Assembly (NCBI RefSeq): GCF_008107725.1 | Contig: NZ_VIRN01000064.1 | Span: forward strand, 558,001 to 622,000 | DNA length: 64,000 nt | Source of the DNA: Marinobacter sp. BW6 | Lineage (GTDB): Bacteria; Pseudomonadota; Gammaproteobacteria; Pseudomonadales; Oleiphilaceae | Direction of reading: 5' to 3' | In this document: piece after piece, positions 1-9,303 of the stretch | Numbering within the stretch: the first letter of the stretch is position 1 | Layout: the number at the start of each line of letters is the position of its first letter | Notes under the pieces: model-generated | Database searches by the model: none | What the model was told of the DNA's origin: nothing | Seen by the model: the letters and a program-made list of their open reading frames with translations, nothing else | Translations under genes and position numbers: made by a program

Positions 1-3
1 TGC

Positions 4-2421
4 TCAGGGCAGGCCCCGAGTAATCACTGCAGGATCGCCCCGGCCCTCTACCGCTGCCAGCTCCGCACTGGAGAGCCATGCACCCGGGGGCTTGTCCATA
101 ACGCTGGCACAAGCGGCCAGGGCATGGCCCCAGGAACAACCGTTGGCAAATAGCATGCCTGCCTCATTCAGAGTACCGCCGCGGTTGATGTAACCCAGGA
201 CCCGGGCCTGTGACGGTTCCGGGAACAGTGGATAGAGGTGCCCACGGAATACCTCCGGGCGCATATGCGTGAGTGCAACCCGCCGGTGAATGCGGTGGGG
301 GAACAGGCGCTCCCTTTCGAATTCTGACAGGCAAACCTGGGCTTCCATCGTATCTCTGGGCTGGCGGAACCTCCCGGGTTCCTGGAGATAGACCAGCCGG
401 AAGGGGGTGCCGGTCTCCCGCAGGCGCTCACACGCCCGAATAGCCTCTGATAACTGATAGGCGCCATTGGCCATGAGCAGCAACGGCTCTCCGGAAGAAG
501 TGTCCTCGTCCACCACAAGCGCTCCATGCCTGGCCAGAAGTTCTGCTTCCCGGGTGTCAAAGACACAGGGGCGATCCCGTTTGGGGATCACCATACAGGT
601 AATTCTGCCTCTATCACTGAACACCGATGGCAGCGTTGCCAGGGTGCTGTTGTAGTCGGCCGGAAATAGAACCCGGGATACGTCGTTCATCTCCGCGAGC
701 ATGCTTTCGCAGAAGGTGGTGTCCTGGTGGGACTGCTCGTTCTTGCCGTTTTCCCATGTATGTGAGGTGGCAATAACCGGCAGACCAAGCCAGCGTGCCG
801 GTCGACCCACTTCTTTCTGGTGCCGGGCAAAGATCAGCTCCTGGCGGATGGCGCCAAGCATCTTTACGCAGAAAGCCTCATAGCTGGCGACCAGGTTCAA
901 CCCCGCCTTGTTAGCCAGACAGGCTGATACCACGGCCTCTTCATTGAGCGCGGTTATGATCCTGCCGTGGACCGATTCCTTTTCGTTCTCGGGGTCGTTT
1001 ACTCGGTGCTTCAGATATTCGAGGACACCGCCAAGCCGGTTGCTTGCCAGCTCGTCCGGATTGCCCACTCGGGCCCTGAGCCCCGGGTTTTCAGCAACCA
1101 GTGCCCTGAAAAAGTCATCCACGGCCCTCATTGGGGAACTGCGGTCGGGATTGGCCGGTAGCCGGGGGATTATGGGGTCCGGCGGATTACGGGTCGCGAG
1201 GGCATGATCCCGCTCCAGGGGACGTGATTGCCCGGCGTGCTGGTTCAGTTGAGCGATACAGTTCTGAAGTTGGTCCGGAGCCACCCATAATCTGGCTGCA
1301 TGTTCGTTAAACAGCTCCCTGGCACGGGCGTCCATGCGAGGGTTTCCGGGCAGTGGCAGGTTGTGGGCCGCATTGCTGCTCGCACCATAGAAGCCGTAGC
1401 CTTTGGTGGTTTCCGCAATGCCATAGGGCACACGAATGGGATAGCTGCTTTCGCCCCTCAAAGCGGCCTCTCCATTGGTGGCAAGCGCCTGCTCCATTTC
1501 ATACATGGCACAGACAAAGGCAGCGGGGTCCCTTCCATCGAATCGGAAGGGTACGAAGCCCCGATGCTCAAGATGGGCCTCAAAACGCTCAAGGCCCTCG
1601 CGGGTGCCCAACTCGGTACGCTGTTCAATACGCCGGCCATTGGCAATCATGACGGGCACTACGGCGCCGCAGTCCTCAGCCCGCCACCAGCGCGGAACCC
1701 AGTCACTGCCGCGTTGTTCCTCGGCAGCGCCGTCTGAGAGGAAGGCCACGAGAGACTCACCAGGAAGGGGCATGTGGGCATACTGGAGCTCGGCAAATCC
1801 CAGATACCCACCTTCGAGAATGCCACCGGCGGTGTGCGGATTGACATGGCTGCCAAGGGGGGCGGCCATGGTGCCGTCCGGCTTCTGCCGGTAACTGTAG
1901 AAATCGGACACCAGAGTTGAGAGCCCGTCGGGCCCTCGATAACGTTCCGCCTGTTCCCGATGAAGGTTTCCGGTGAGGACATTCAGGGCGTCCACTGCTG
2001 CCACGCAGTGGCCCTGGCCCATCAGCCAGCTTCGTGTGCGTCCGGTCAGATTGTTCAGCGCCAGATAGCCGGCATACGCTGGTACCATATTCAGTGCGCC
2101 GCCGGTGTGGCCTTCCGGATTGGTCTTGAAGTCCTGAGGCGCCAGGGGCTGACCGGAGACATCGACCCTGCGGGTATAAGTCATATGAACCACCAGCCAC
2201 ATCCCGGCGCTGGTCAGCCGGTCCAGGTCTGCGAGCCTCCGATAGACTGTCGCTGAATCAGGCTGGTGACCGGCGGAAACCAGATGTTCTGCGAGAAGTC
2301 TTACCTGATGTTTTGTGGCATCGGTATGCTGGATTGCTCCATAGCCATCGCACCAGCGCCGGTAATCCGGACAGTCTGAAGCGGTGGGATCCACCGGTGC
2401 TGTATGAATGGGCAATGGCAT
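4..2421 (-). CDS. Phosphoketolase-like thiamine-diphosphate enzyme
   Basis: An 805-residue protein of the phosphoketolase (XFP) family, whose classical members cleave xylulose-5-P or fructose-6-P with phosphate to acetyl-P. Family blocks appear in order: EGHTGG near residue 103, GQGHC near 135, GSHVNPHTAGG near 190, and an SDG...N thiamine-diphosphate motif at 229-261. The C-terminal block has GYINRGGTLNEAG. Several blocks differ from textbook phosphoketolases (SDG for GDG, GQGHC for GPGHGG), so activity and substrate are uncertain. Databases label some such proteins xylulose 5-phosphate 3-epimerase, as far as I recall. The ATG at 2421 is chosen because GGAG lies 7 bases upstream; longer readings would run into ilvD. 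It is divergent from ilvD. Confidence 0.8.
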   Translation of the reverse strand: MPLPIHTAPVDPTASDCPDYRRWCDGYGAIQHTDATKHQVRLLAEHLVSAGHQPDSATVYRRLADLDRLTSAGMWLVVHMTYTRRVDVSGQPLAPQDFKTNPEGHTGGALNMVPAYAGYLALNNLTGRTRSWLMGQGHCVAAVDALNVLTGNLHREQAERYRGPDGLSTLVSDFYSYRQKPDGTMAAPLGSHVNPHTAGGILEGGYLGFAELQYAHMPLPGESLVAFLSDGAAEEQRGSDWVPRWWRAEDCGAVVPVMIANGRRIEQRTELGTREGLERFEAHLEHRGFVPFRFDGRDPAAFVCAMYEMEQALATNGEAALRGESSYPIRVPYGIAETTKGYGFYGASSNAAHNLPLPGNPRMDARARELFNEHAARLWVAPDQLQNCIAQLNQHAGQSRPLERDHALATRNPPDPIIPRLPANPDRSSPMRAVDDFFRALVAENPGLRARVGNPDELASNRLGGVLEYLKHRVNDPENEKESVHGRIITALNEEAVVSACLANKAGLNLVASYEAFCVKMLGAIRQELIFARHQKEVGRPARWLGLPVIATSHTWENGKNEQSHQDTTFCESMLAEMNDVSRVLFPADYNSTLATLPSVFSDRGRITCMVIPKRDRPCVFDTREAELLARHGALVVDEDTSSGEPLLLMANGAYQLSEAIRACERLRETGTPFRLVYLQEPGRFRQPRDTMEAQVCLSEFERERLFPHRIHRRVALTHMRPEVFRGHLYPLFPEPSQARVLGYINRGGTLNEAGMLFANGCSWGHALAACASVMDKPPGAWLSSAELAAVEGRGDPAVITRGLP

Positions 2422-2621
2422 GGGATGTCTCCATGGCGTCAGTGTGTCAGTGGATTTTAGAACCACCGGTGTGAGCTGCCATTGATGCAGATCAGTCGAA
2501 ACTGCATCTTTCTGAGGCCCTTCACGGGTAGGCGAGTGTGTGGGCATGCTCGCGTGCACGTTGCCGAATGCCATGGTTTCTGAGAGTCTGGTCGGATAAG
2601 GCATCTGAAAAGGAGACTCCC

Positions 2622-4310
2622 ATGACGCAAGACAAGAATCAGGACAAGCGCCGGAAATATTCGGCACCGGTTGTTGATGGCATTGGCAAATCGGCCAGTC
2701 GCGCCATGCTTCGGGCGGTCGGATTTACCGATGAGGATTTCAGGAAGCCCCAGATCGGCATTGCGTCTACGTGGAGTAACCTCACACCCTGCAATATGCA
2801 TATTAATCAGCTGGCCGAAGAGTCAGCCGCAGGTGCCGATGAAGCGGGCGGCAAGTCGCTGATCTTTAATACCATCACGGTATCGGACGGTATTGCCAAT
2901 GGTACCGAGGGCATGAAGTATTCACTGGTGTCCCGGGAGGTGATTGCCGATTCCATTGAGACGGTTGCCGGCTGTGAGGGATTCGATGGCCTGGTGGCCA
3001 TCGGTGGCTGCGACAAGAACATGCCCGGTTGCGTTATGGGTCTGGCTCGTCTGAATCGGCCGTCGGTGTTTGTTTATGGTGGTACGATCATGCCCGGTGA
3101 GAACCATACCGATATCATTTCGGTTTTCGAGGCCGTGGGCGCCCATGCCCGGGGCGACCTGGACCTGATTGAGGTCAAGCAGATCGAGGAAACCGCGATT
3201 CCGGGGCCGGGCTCCTGCGGCGGCATGTATACCGCCAACACTATGGCCTCGGCTATCGAGGCCATGGGCATGAGCCTGCCCGGCAGCTCCGCCCAAAATG
3301 CGGTGTCGGAGATCAAGGCGGCCGATTGTCGTGGTGCCGGAGCGGCCGTGCTGAACCTGCTGGAGAAAGACATCAAGCCCAGCGACATCATGACCCGGAA
3401 AGCCTTCGAAAATGCCATTACGGTGGTCATCGCCCTGGGCGGTTCCACCAACGCGGTACTGCACTTGCTGGCCATGGCCAGTACGGTTGGTGTCGACCTG
3501 GAGCTGGAAGACTTTGTCGAGATTGGCAAGCGGGTGCCGGTGCTGGCGGATCTGCGCCCGAGCGGGCACTACATGATGTCGGAGCTGGTGGCCATTGGCG
3601 GTATCCAGCCGCTTATGAAAATGTTGCTGGACCGTGGGCTGCTGCACGGCGACTGTCTGACCGTAACCGGTCAGACTCTGGCCGAGAACCTGGCCGACGT
3701 TGCGCCCTATCCGGAAGGGCAGGACATCATTCACGCCTTTGATAATCCGATCAAAGCGGACAGCCATCTGCGTATACTGTTTGGAAACCTGTCTCCGACT
3801 GGCGCGGTAGCCAAGATCACCGGCAAGGAAGGCACTCACTTTACCGGTCGAGCCCGGGTGTTCCATTCCGAAGAAGAGGCCCAGGAGCGGATTCTTGATG
3901 GCACGGTGGTGGCCGGCGATGTGCTGGTCATTCGTTATGAAGGTCCAAAAGGGGGGCCGGGTATGCGGGAGATGCTCAGCCCCACCTCCGCCATTATGGG
4001 CAAGGGCTTGGGCAGCGACGTCGCTTTGATTACCGACGGCCGGTTTTCCGGAGGCAGTCACGGATTCGTGGTTGGCCATATCACACCGGAAGCGGCCGAG
4101 GGCGGCCCCATTGCGCTGGTTGAAGATGGCGACACCATTACCATTGATGCCATCAGCAACCGGATTGAGCTGGATGTCACCGATGAGGAGCTGGAGCGTC
4201 GGCGCCAGGCCTGGCAAAAGCCGGCTCCGCGTTTTACGAGGGGCACACTGGCGAAGTATTCGCGAACGGTAAGCTCCGCCTCAAAAGGGGCTGTAACCGA
4301 CCTGCCCTGA
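2622..4310 (+). CDS. ilvD: Dihydroxy-acid dehydratase
   Basis: IlvD dehydrates 2,3-dihydroxy-isovalerate and 2,3-dihydroxy-3-methylvalerate to the 2-keto acids of valine and isoleucine synthesis, using an Fe-S cluster and Mg2+. The 562-residue product has the ILVD/EDD signatures: the cysteine in TPCN (57), [10 protein letters not shown] (128-137, with cluster Cys and Mg-ligand Asp), PGSCGG, and GRFSGGSHG near the C-terminus. It belongs to the shorter ~560-residue form, not the ~616-residue enterobacterial form. The start has AAAGGAG 6 bases upstream. Its stop abuts the stop of the convergent GGDEF/EAL gene with no base between them. No other branched-chain amino acid gene is nearby. Confidence 0.95.
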   Translation: MTQDKNQDKRRKYSAPVVDGIGKSASRAMLRAVGFTDEDFRKPQIGIASTWSNLTPCNMHINQLAEESAAGADEAGGKSLIFNTITVSDGIANGTEGMKYSLVSREVIADSIETVAGCEGFDGLVAIGGCDKNMPGCVMGLARLNRPSVFVYGGTIMPGENHTDIISVFEAVGAHARGDLDLIEVKQIEETAIPGPGSCGGMYTANTMASAIEAMGMSLPGSSAQNAVSEIKAADCRGAGAAVLNLLEKDIKPSDIMTRKAFENAITVVIALGGSTNAVLHLLAMASTVGVDLELEDFVEIGKRVPVLADLRPSGHYMMSELVAIGGIQPLMKMLLDRGLLHGDCLTVTGQTLAENLADVAPYPEGQDIIHAFDNPIKADSHLRILFGNLSPTGAVAKITGKEGTHFTGRARVFHSEEEAQERILDGTVVAGDVLVIRYEGPKGGPGMREMLSPTSAIMGKGLGSDVALITDGRFSGGSHGFVVGHITPEAAEGGPIALVEDGDTITIDAISNRIELDVTDEELERRRQAWQKPAPRFTRGTLAKYSRTVSSASKGAVTDLP

Positions 4311-6938
4311 TTAAATTGGCGCTCGAATCGTCAGTTTTTCTGGCTTTCCCCAGTAGTATCCCTGGCCATAAAGGCGGGGGAACTGCTGGAGCCAGCGGGC
4401 GATAGCCTCCTCCTCCACACCTTCGACCACGACATCCAGGTTCAGGGCTTCACCCAGATCCAGCGCCGCTCGGAATATTCGCTGTCGGGCGGGTTGGGTG
4501 AGTATGTCACTGAGAAAACTCCGATCGATTTTTAACTCGTCTAGCTCGAATGCGGCAAGGGTTCCCAGCGAAGAGTGCCCCGTTCCAAAATCGTCGACGG
4601 CAATTCTGAAACCGCTGTGGCTAAGGGTCCGAATGACTTCTTGTGCCAAGGCTGTGTCAGCCATCATCGCTGTTTCGGTAATCTCCAGAATCAGGTCGGA
4701 AGGTTGTGCCCCATGGAAGTGAACAATCGCCTTCACCTTTTCAAGAAAGTCCGGGTAGGTAAGATCGTTTGTAGAAATATTGACCGCAACTGCAATGTGC
4801 TCTCCGTGACAGGCCTTCAGGGCGCTTATATCTTCACAGACGCGTTCGACCACCCAAAGCGTAACGTGGTGAATCATCCCGACCTGTTCGGCTAGCGGGA
4901 TCCATCGATCCGGGGCAACCGTGCCGAAGTCCGGGTGTTGCCAGCGGATCAGGGCTTCCACTGAGGCGATACTTGCGTCCTGTATTCGCACGGTTGGTTG
5001 GTACTCCAGCCATATGCAGCCATTACCCAGCGCCTCTTCGATATCCAGCATCAGCATTTGCTGCTGGTACTGCCAGTCAGCGATAGCCGGGTCGTAAACC
5101 GTCAGGGGCTGACGCGTATCCAGAGCAGCAAAGCCTGCGGATGAAAGGATTTCTGACGCATCGACGCCATGCTCCGGAGCATGAGCAATACCCACAGAAG
5201 AGCTCCAGGACAGGGAGAATCGGCCTTCGCGGAAGTTCTCTCCCAACCAGTTCATGAGCGTTTTCAATTTTTCCGGGTAAGTGTCCGGAGCATCGCTGTG
5301 GTAAAAGGCGAAGGCATGATTGCTGGTATCAATGCTGGCGAGAGCGTAGCCGTCAATCATGATCAGCTGATCGCCCATGATCCGTTTCAGGAATCCGTCG
5401 AGCTCCCACAGATAACTTCTGAGCAGATCCTCCGCCGTCCGATGGCCGAGCACCTGCTCGATTTCGTTAAAACGGCTCAATTGAATCATGGCGACGGTGT
5501 AGGGCTGCTGTTGGCTATCAAGCTGATCCAGTGACTCCTCCAACATGGCCCGATTGGGTTTGCCGGTAACACTGTGGGTTTTGAGGAGTTGTTTGTAATT
5601 TTGCTCAACGTGAGTTCGCAGCTTTTGTTCCTGGCGGGCCCGGATATCCGAAGCCAGCCTTTTTTTGCGCTCTTCCAGTATCTGACGGCCAATGCCGCTG
5701 GTCAGTATCAGAGAGGCGGCCGCTGCACCGATAAAGAATGCGGAATCGGTAAAGCTGTTCACCGGGGCCCAGCCGACAGTCCGTGCCGCCGAGATAATTG
5801 TACCCAGGAGAATGCAGAGCAGTGATAACGCAAAGTAGCGGGCATACACCTCGTGTCGGGCCTGTTTGAGCGTCAGGGCCAGAATCATTGAGCCGCCTGT
5901 CAGAGCAAGTATCAGGAAGGAGTCCTGACCGACCAACGGAAGTCGCAGTGGCATTGCCAGCAGATGTAAAAGGCCGAGCACACTTGTCGCATTCAGTAGC
6001 AGTCTCGGGAGCTTGGAGACGTAGATAAAGTTTGGTGTGATTTGGCAAAGTGAGATGAGGCAAAGACAGAGGCTGATGTTCAGTACTGCGTTAATTTCCG
6101 GGAAGTTTGGCCAGATTAACCAGAGCCCGAATCCCTCCATAACAAGCTGCACGTGAATAACGGATAGAGTGAGAACGCCCAGCCACGCCAACCCCGGGAG
6201 CCTGAATTTCATCATGAAGCTGAGGTTCAGCAGCAACGCAAAGACCAGGAGGCCAGTGATGAACGCCTTCCAGGCCATGGTTCCTGCGATGCTGCTCACA
6301 ACGTTGTTCGGTTCCAGAATGGTAATGGGAAGCAGCGTGGGGCCGGCATTTTGAACCTCGAACAATAGTGTGGAAGTGCCCGTTGGTAATGAAACTGGCC
6401 AGATCCACGGTGGTAGTGAAATCAGCCGATTACCGAATGGGTAAACGTCTCCCATTTCGCGAAGACGCTGGAAAACGCCGTTCTCATCGAGAATGGCGGG
6501 CCGGAGCCGGTCGATGTAAGGCGCAGATACGAGCGCCCACTGTTCGACGTTTGAGGTTCCGGGGTTTTCCACGGTCACCTTGAAGGTGACAGGCCCGTCG
6601 TAATAGCCAATGCCCGAGTTCTCTGATGGGGCCGTTTGCCAGTTTTTCTGCCGCCAGTTCTCGTCCTCGATAACATGTTTCAAAGGGGCAACCAGATAGT
6701 CGATCTGAACAATGCGGGAGGGCTGAGGCGCTGAAGCGGGAGAGCCGACTTGCGACAGCGGGGAAAGCGGATTTTCAGGTACATGGAACAGCGCTGCGAG
6801 CAGGCCGTATGCCATAGCAGCGAAAAGAAACAGGAATGGCAGCCACCGTCGAAATGGTGTCAGCCCGGACTGGGCTCGGAGTTCTGACAGCACGGCTTTT
6901 TCAGACTGATGTGTGCCGTCATCCATATGAAGCGACAT
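4311..6938 (-). CDS. 7TM-DISM sensor with degenerate GGDEF and intact EAL domain
   Basis: An 875-residue inner-membrane protein predicted to hydrolyse cyclic di-GMP in response to a periplasmic cue. Order: one transmembrane helix (~32-52), a periplasmic DISMED2-type sensory region (~75-210), a seven-helix 7TMR-DISM block (~220-420), a GGDEF-like domain, and an EAL domain in the last ~250 residues. The GGDEF site is lost (SNHAF at the expected place), so cyclase activity is unlikely. The EAL catalytic set is present: EALIRW, the N in VNIS, the E in LEITET, DDFGTG, LKIDRS, VVEGVE and the Q in GQGYY. The ribosome-binding site is weak (CGGGA). It is a paralogue, in architecture, of the protein at 19589-22168. 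Confidence 0.88.
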   Translation of the reverse strand: MSLHMDDGTHQSEKAVLSELRAQSGLTPFRRWLPFLFLFAAMAYGLLAALFHVPENPLSPLSQVGSPASAPQPSRIVQIDYLVAPLKHVIEDENWRQKNWQTAPSENSGIGYYDGPVTFKVTVENPGTSNVEQWALVSAPYIDRLRPAILDENGVFQRLREMGDVYPFGNRLISLPPWIWPVSLPTGTSTLLFEVQNAGPTLLPITILEPNNVVSSIAGTMAWKAFITGLLVFALLLNLSFMMKFRLPGLAWLGVLTLSVIHVQLVMEGFGLWLIWPNFPEINAVLNISLCLCLISLCQITPNFIYVSKLPRLLLNATSVLGLLHLLAMPLRLPLVGQDSFLILALTGGSMILALTLKQARHEVYARYFALSLLCILLGTIISAARTVGWAPVNSFTDSAFFIGAAAASLILTSGIGRQILEERKKRLASDIRARQEQKLRTHVEQNYKQLLKTHSVTGKPNRAMLEESLDQLDSQQQPYTVAMIQLSRFNEIEQVLGHRTAEDLLRSYLWELDGFLKRIMGDQLIMIDGYALASIDTSNHAFAFYHSDAPDTYPEKLKTLMNWLGENFREGRFSLSWSSSVGIAHAPEHGVDASEILSSAGFAALDTRQPLTVYDPAIADWQYQQQMLMLDIEEALGNGCIWLEYQPTVRIQDASIASVEALIRWQHPDFGTVAPDRWIPLAEQVGMIHHVTLWVVERVCEDISALKACHGEHIAVAVNISTNDLTYPDFLEKVKAIVHFHGAQPSDLILEITETAMMADTALAQEVIRTLSHSGFRIAVDDFGTGHSSLGTLAAFELDELKIDRSFLSDILTQPARQRIFRAALDLGEALNLDVVVEGVEEEAIARWLQQFPRLYGQGYYWGKPEKLTIRAPI

Positions 6939-7152
6939 TCCCGCTGAGTGGTGTTTTCTAACTCAATGAATCAGGAAGAATTTTAATGGATTTTCAGTTC
7001 ACTTGCATTTGCTATGTGAAATTGGCGCAAGAAACTTTTCACCTGATCAAACAAAGCATTCGCTGGTATAGTTAGTATTGACCATCATATCTGTCGAAGT
7101 CTATTTCCGGACCGGTAGCGCGATACATGAATAAACCACAGGATCTGTACAA

Positions 7153-8103
7153 ATGAGACTCGCCGGCTTTTCCCCTTTCGTGATCTTGATGTTGCTCTGG
7201 CTGCCTGGATCACTTATGGCCCATCAAACGGGGGGCGAATCCCAAAAGCGGGACGCAGAAACAGAAAGTGGACCCAGGCTAGCTTCGGTGAATGCCGCGG
7301 TTGCTGTGACTGGTGATAGCGAGCTGATTTTCGGCAAGAATGCCGACCGTTCCGTACCCATTGCCTCTGTCACCAAGGTCATGACCGCGCTGGTTGTGCT
7401 GGAATCCGGCGAGCCGCTGGATGAATGGCTGACCTTTCATGAGCGGCATACGCCCGCCGCCGCGAACGCTTACAGTCGGATCCGCATCGACTCAGAGATG
7501 CGTCGTAAAGATGTACTGCGCATCGCGCTGATGTCCTCCGAAAATTTTGCCGCCTATACCCTGGCCCGGAGCCATCCGGGTGGATTCGATGCCTTTATCG
7601 AGGCCATGAATGCCAAGGCCGTGGCCCTGGGTATGACCGGCACCCGGTTTGTTGATCCGACCGGACTGTCGTCGGAGAACCTTTCAACCGCGGCAGATCT
7701 GGTCAGGCTGGTGAACGCCGCAGCGGACTACCCGGAAATCCGGGAATACTCCACGACCGGTTATTTCCGGGGACAGTTCCGCCAGCCCCGTTACAGCCTG
7801 TCATTCGGTAACACCAATGCCCTGGTTCATCGCGACAGCTGGGGCGTGGCCCTCAGCAAGACCGGCTATCTCTCCGAGGCCGGGCGCTGTCTGGTGATGA
7901 TCTCGAAGATGAACGGCAAAGAGGTGGTTACCGTGCTGCTGGATTCACTGGGCACCCGCTCGCCGATGGGCGATGCCGGGCGAATCAAACGCTGGCTGGA
8001 CACCGGAGCCCGGGGTTCGGTGGCCGCGGCGGCCCGGCGTTACGAGCAGGAAAAGAACGCAGCCTACGCGACCGCAGGCAACAGCACGGTCAGTGTGAAC
8101 TGA
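7153..8103 (+). CDS. pbpG: D-alanyl-D-alanine endopeptidase, PBP7-type (S11 family)
   Basis: A periplasmic low-molecular-mass penicillin-binding protein of 316 residues that would trim or cleave DD-crosslinks in peptidoglycan. It starts with a signal peptide (hydrophobic core 8-22, cleavage near MAHQ). The three active-site motifs of S11 peptidases are visible: S72-V-T-K75, S129-E-N131 and K236-T-G238. It lacks the extra C-terminal domain of PBP5/DacA, which favours a PbpG-like endopeptidase over a carboxypeptidase. The 20-base gap to the next gene, same strand, suggests co-transcription with the short asparaginase. Confidence 0.85.
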   Translation: MRLAGFSPFVILMLLWLPGSLMAHQTGGESQKRDAETESGPRLASVNAAVAVTGDSELIFGKNADRSVPIASVTKVMTALVVLESGEPLDEWLTFHERHTPAAANAYSRIRIDSEMRRKDVLRIALMSSENFAAYTLARSHPGGFDAFIEAMNAKAVALGMTGTRFVDPTGLSSENLSTAADLVRLVNAAADYPEIREYSTTGYFRGQFRQPRYSLSFGNTNALVHRDSWGVALSKTGYLSEAGRCLVMISKMNGKEVVTVLLDSLGTRSPMGDAGRIKRWLDTGARGSVAAAARRYEQEKNAAYATAGNSTVSVN

Positions 8104-8122
8104 CCCTGACAGGAATCCCGCT

Positions 8123-8602
8123 ATGATCCAGATCCTCACCACCGGTGGCACTATCGATAAGGTTTACTTCGATGCCAACAGCGAGTTCGAAGTGGGCCAC
8201 AGTCTATTGCCGGAGTTGCTGTCGGAATCCAATATCCATGAGGGCTATCGCCTGCGGGAGCTGATGCGCAAGGACAGCCTGGAGATGACCGATGACGATC
8301 GCCAGCAGGTACTGGCGGCGGCCAGTGAATGCGATTGTGGCCGAATCATTATCACCCACGGCACGGATACCATGGCCGATACTGCGGCGGTGCTGTCCAG
8401 CCTGAAGGACAAGACCATCGTATTGACCGGCGCCATGCAGCCGGCTCGAATGCGCCGAACCGATGCGGTATTCAATGTAGGGTTTGCCTGGGCCGCGGTG
8501 CAATTGCTGCCACCGGGTGTCTATATCGCCATGAATGGTGAAGTGTTCGAGGCCGGCGCCGTGCGCAAGAATCTTCAGGCGCAACGTTTCGAACGGACTT
8601 GA
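8123..8602 (+). CDS. Single-domain asparaginase-like protein
   Basis: A 159-residue cytoplasmic protein that matches only the N-terminal domain of L-asparaginases (about 330 residues). Both conserved threonine loops are present: TTGGTIDK at 6-13 and HGTDTM near 79-84, which carry the nucleophile and the T-D-K catalytic group. The C-terminal domain that completes the usual dimer interface is absent, and there is no remnant of it before the convergent rsuA stop 4 bases on. Short stand-alone versions of this kind are known in gammaproteobacteria, so I read it as intact and not a broken gene. Substrate unknown. GACAGGAA precedes the ATG. Confidence 0.8.
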   Translation: MIQILTTGGTIDKVYFDANSEFEVGHSLLPELLSESNIHEGYRLRELMRKDSLEMTDDDRQQVLAAASECDCGRIIITHGTDTMADTAAVLSSLKDKTIVLTGAMQPARMRRTDAVFNVGFAWAAVQLLPPGVYIAMNGEVFEAGAVRKNLQAQRFERT

Positions 8603-8605
8603 GCT

Positions 8606-9298
8606 TCAGGCCAGGCTGTCTTTCTCCTGACAGGTCAGTTCCCGATATTCGCCGGGCTTTAAGGCCTTATCCAGTTCAACCTGCCCGATCCGCACACGAT
8701 GCAGCGCCTTGACGTGGTTACCAACGGCCGCCAGCATGCGCTTGACCTGATGGTAGCGTCCTTCCGAAATGGTAAGTTCAATGACCCCGCCGTCCAGAAT
8801 CTGTATCCGGGCCGGTCGCGTCGGCTTGGGGTCGTTGTGCAGATCCACCCCGCGTTCCAGTTGTTGTGTGGCTGCGTCGGTCAGTGGTTCGCTCAGCGTT
8901 ACCCGGTAGGTCTTCGGGCAGTCGGTTCGCGGTGAGGTGACCCGGTGGGACCATTGGCCATCGGTGGTCAGTAACAGTAAGCCGGTGGTGTCTGCGTCCA
9001 GGCGGCCGGCAATGTGGAGGTTTCGGGTAATGTCTGCAGGCAACAGGTCCAGCGCCGTTGGGTGATCGCTGTCGGTTGTCGCGCTCACGACACCTGCTGG
9101 CTTGTTCATCATCAGATAGCGTTCGCCCGGCAAAGACAGCCGGGTGCCCGACCAGGCTACCCGTTCATCGCCGACCAACTGAGTGTTGGCGCCCTTACAG
9201 ATTTGTTCATTGATCGTTACCTCTCCCCTGCTGATGGCCCGCTTGGCCTCCTTTCGGGAGAGTTCGGTGCTGTTGGCAATAAACTGGTCCAGTCGCAT
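8606..9298 (-). CDS. rsuA: 16S rRNA pseudouridine(516) synthase
   Basis: RsuA converts U516 of 16S rRNA to pseudouridine. The 230-residue length equals that of E. coli RsuA. It has an N-terminal S4 RNA-binding domain (RLDQFIANSTELSRKEAKRA) and the catalytic GRLDADTTGLLLLT motif with the nucleophilic Asp, followed by GRYHQVKRML. The ATG at 9298 is chosen because it begins the S4 domain; it lies 5 bases after the stop of the upstream gene and has no clear Shine-Dalgarno site, so translational coupling is likely. It could be the related RluE/RluF type, but length and motif favour RsuA. Confidence 0.88.
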   Translation of the reverse strand: MRLDQFIANSTELSRKEAKRAISRGEVTINEQICKGANTQLVGDERVAWSGTRLSLPGERYLMMNKPAGVVSATTDSDHPTALDLLPADITRNLHIAGRLDADTTGLLLLTTDGQWSHRVTSPRTDCPKTYRVTLSEPLTDAATQQLERGVDLHNDPKPTRPARIQILDGGVIELTISEGRYHQVKRMLAAVGNHVKALHRVRIGQVELDKALKPGEYRELTCQEKDSLA

Positions 9299-9303
9299 GA
9301 TAT

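Noticed and set aside
2922..4217. A 431-codon reverse frame opposite ilvD
   Set aside because: It is a codon-bias shadow; no motifs, and no start signal.
8123..8602. Asparaginase as a truncated pseudogene
   Set aside because: Catalytic loops are intact, the ribosome-binding site is good, and short versions of this length are a known form; no remnant of the missing half is seen.
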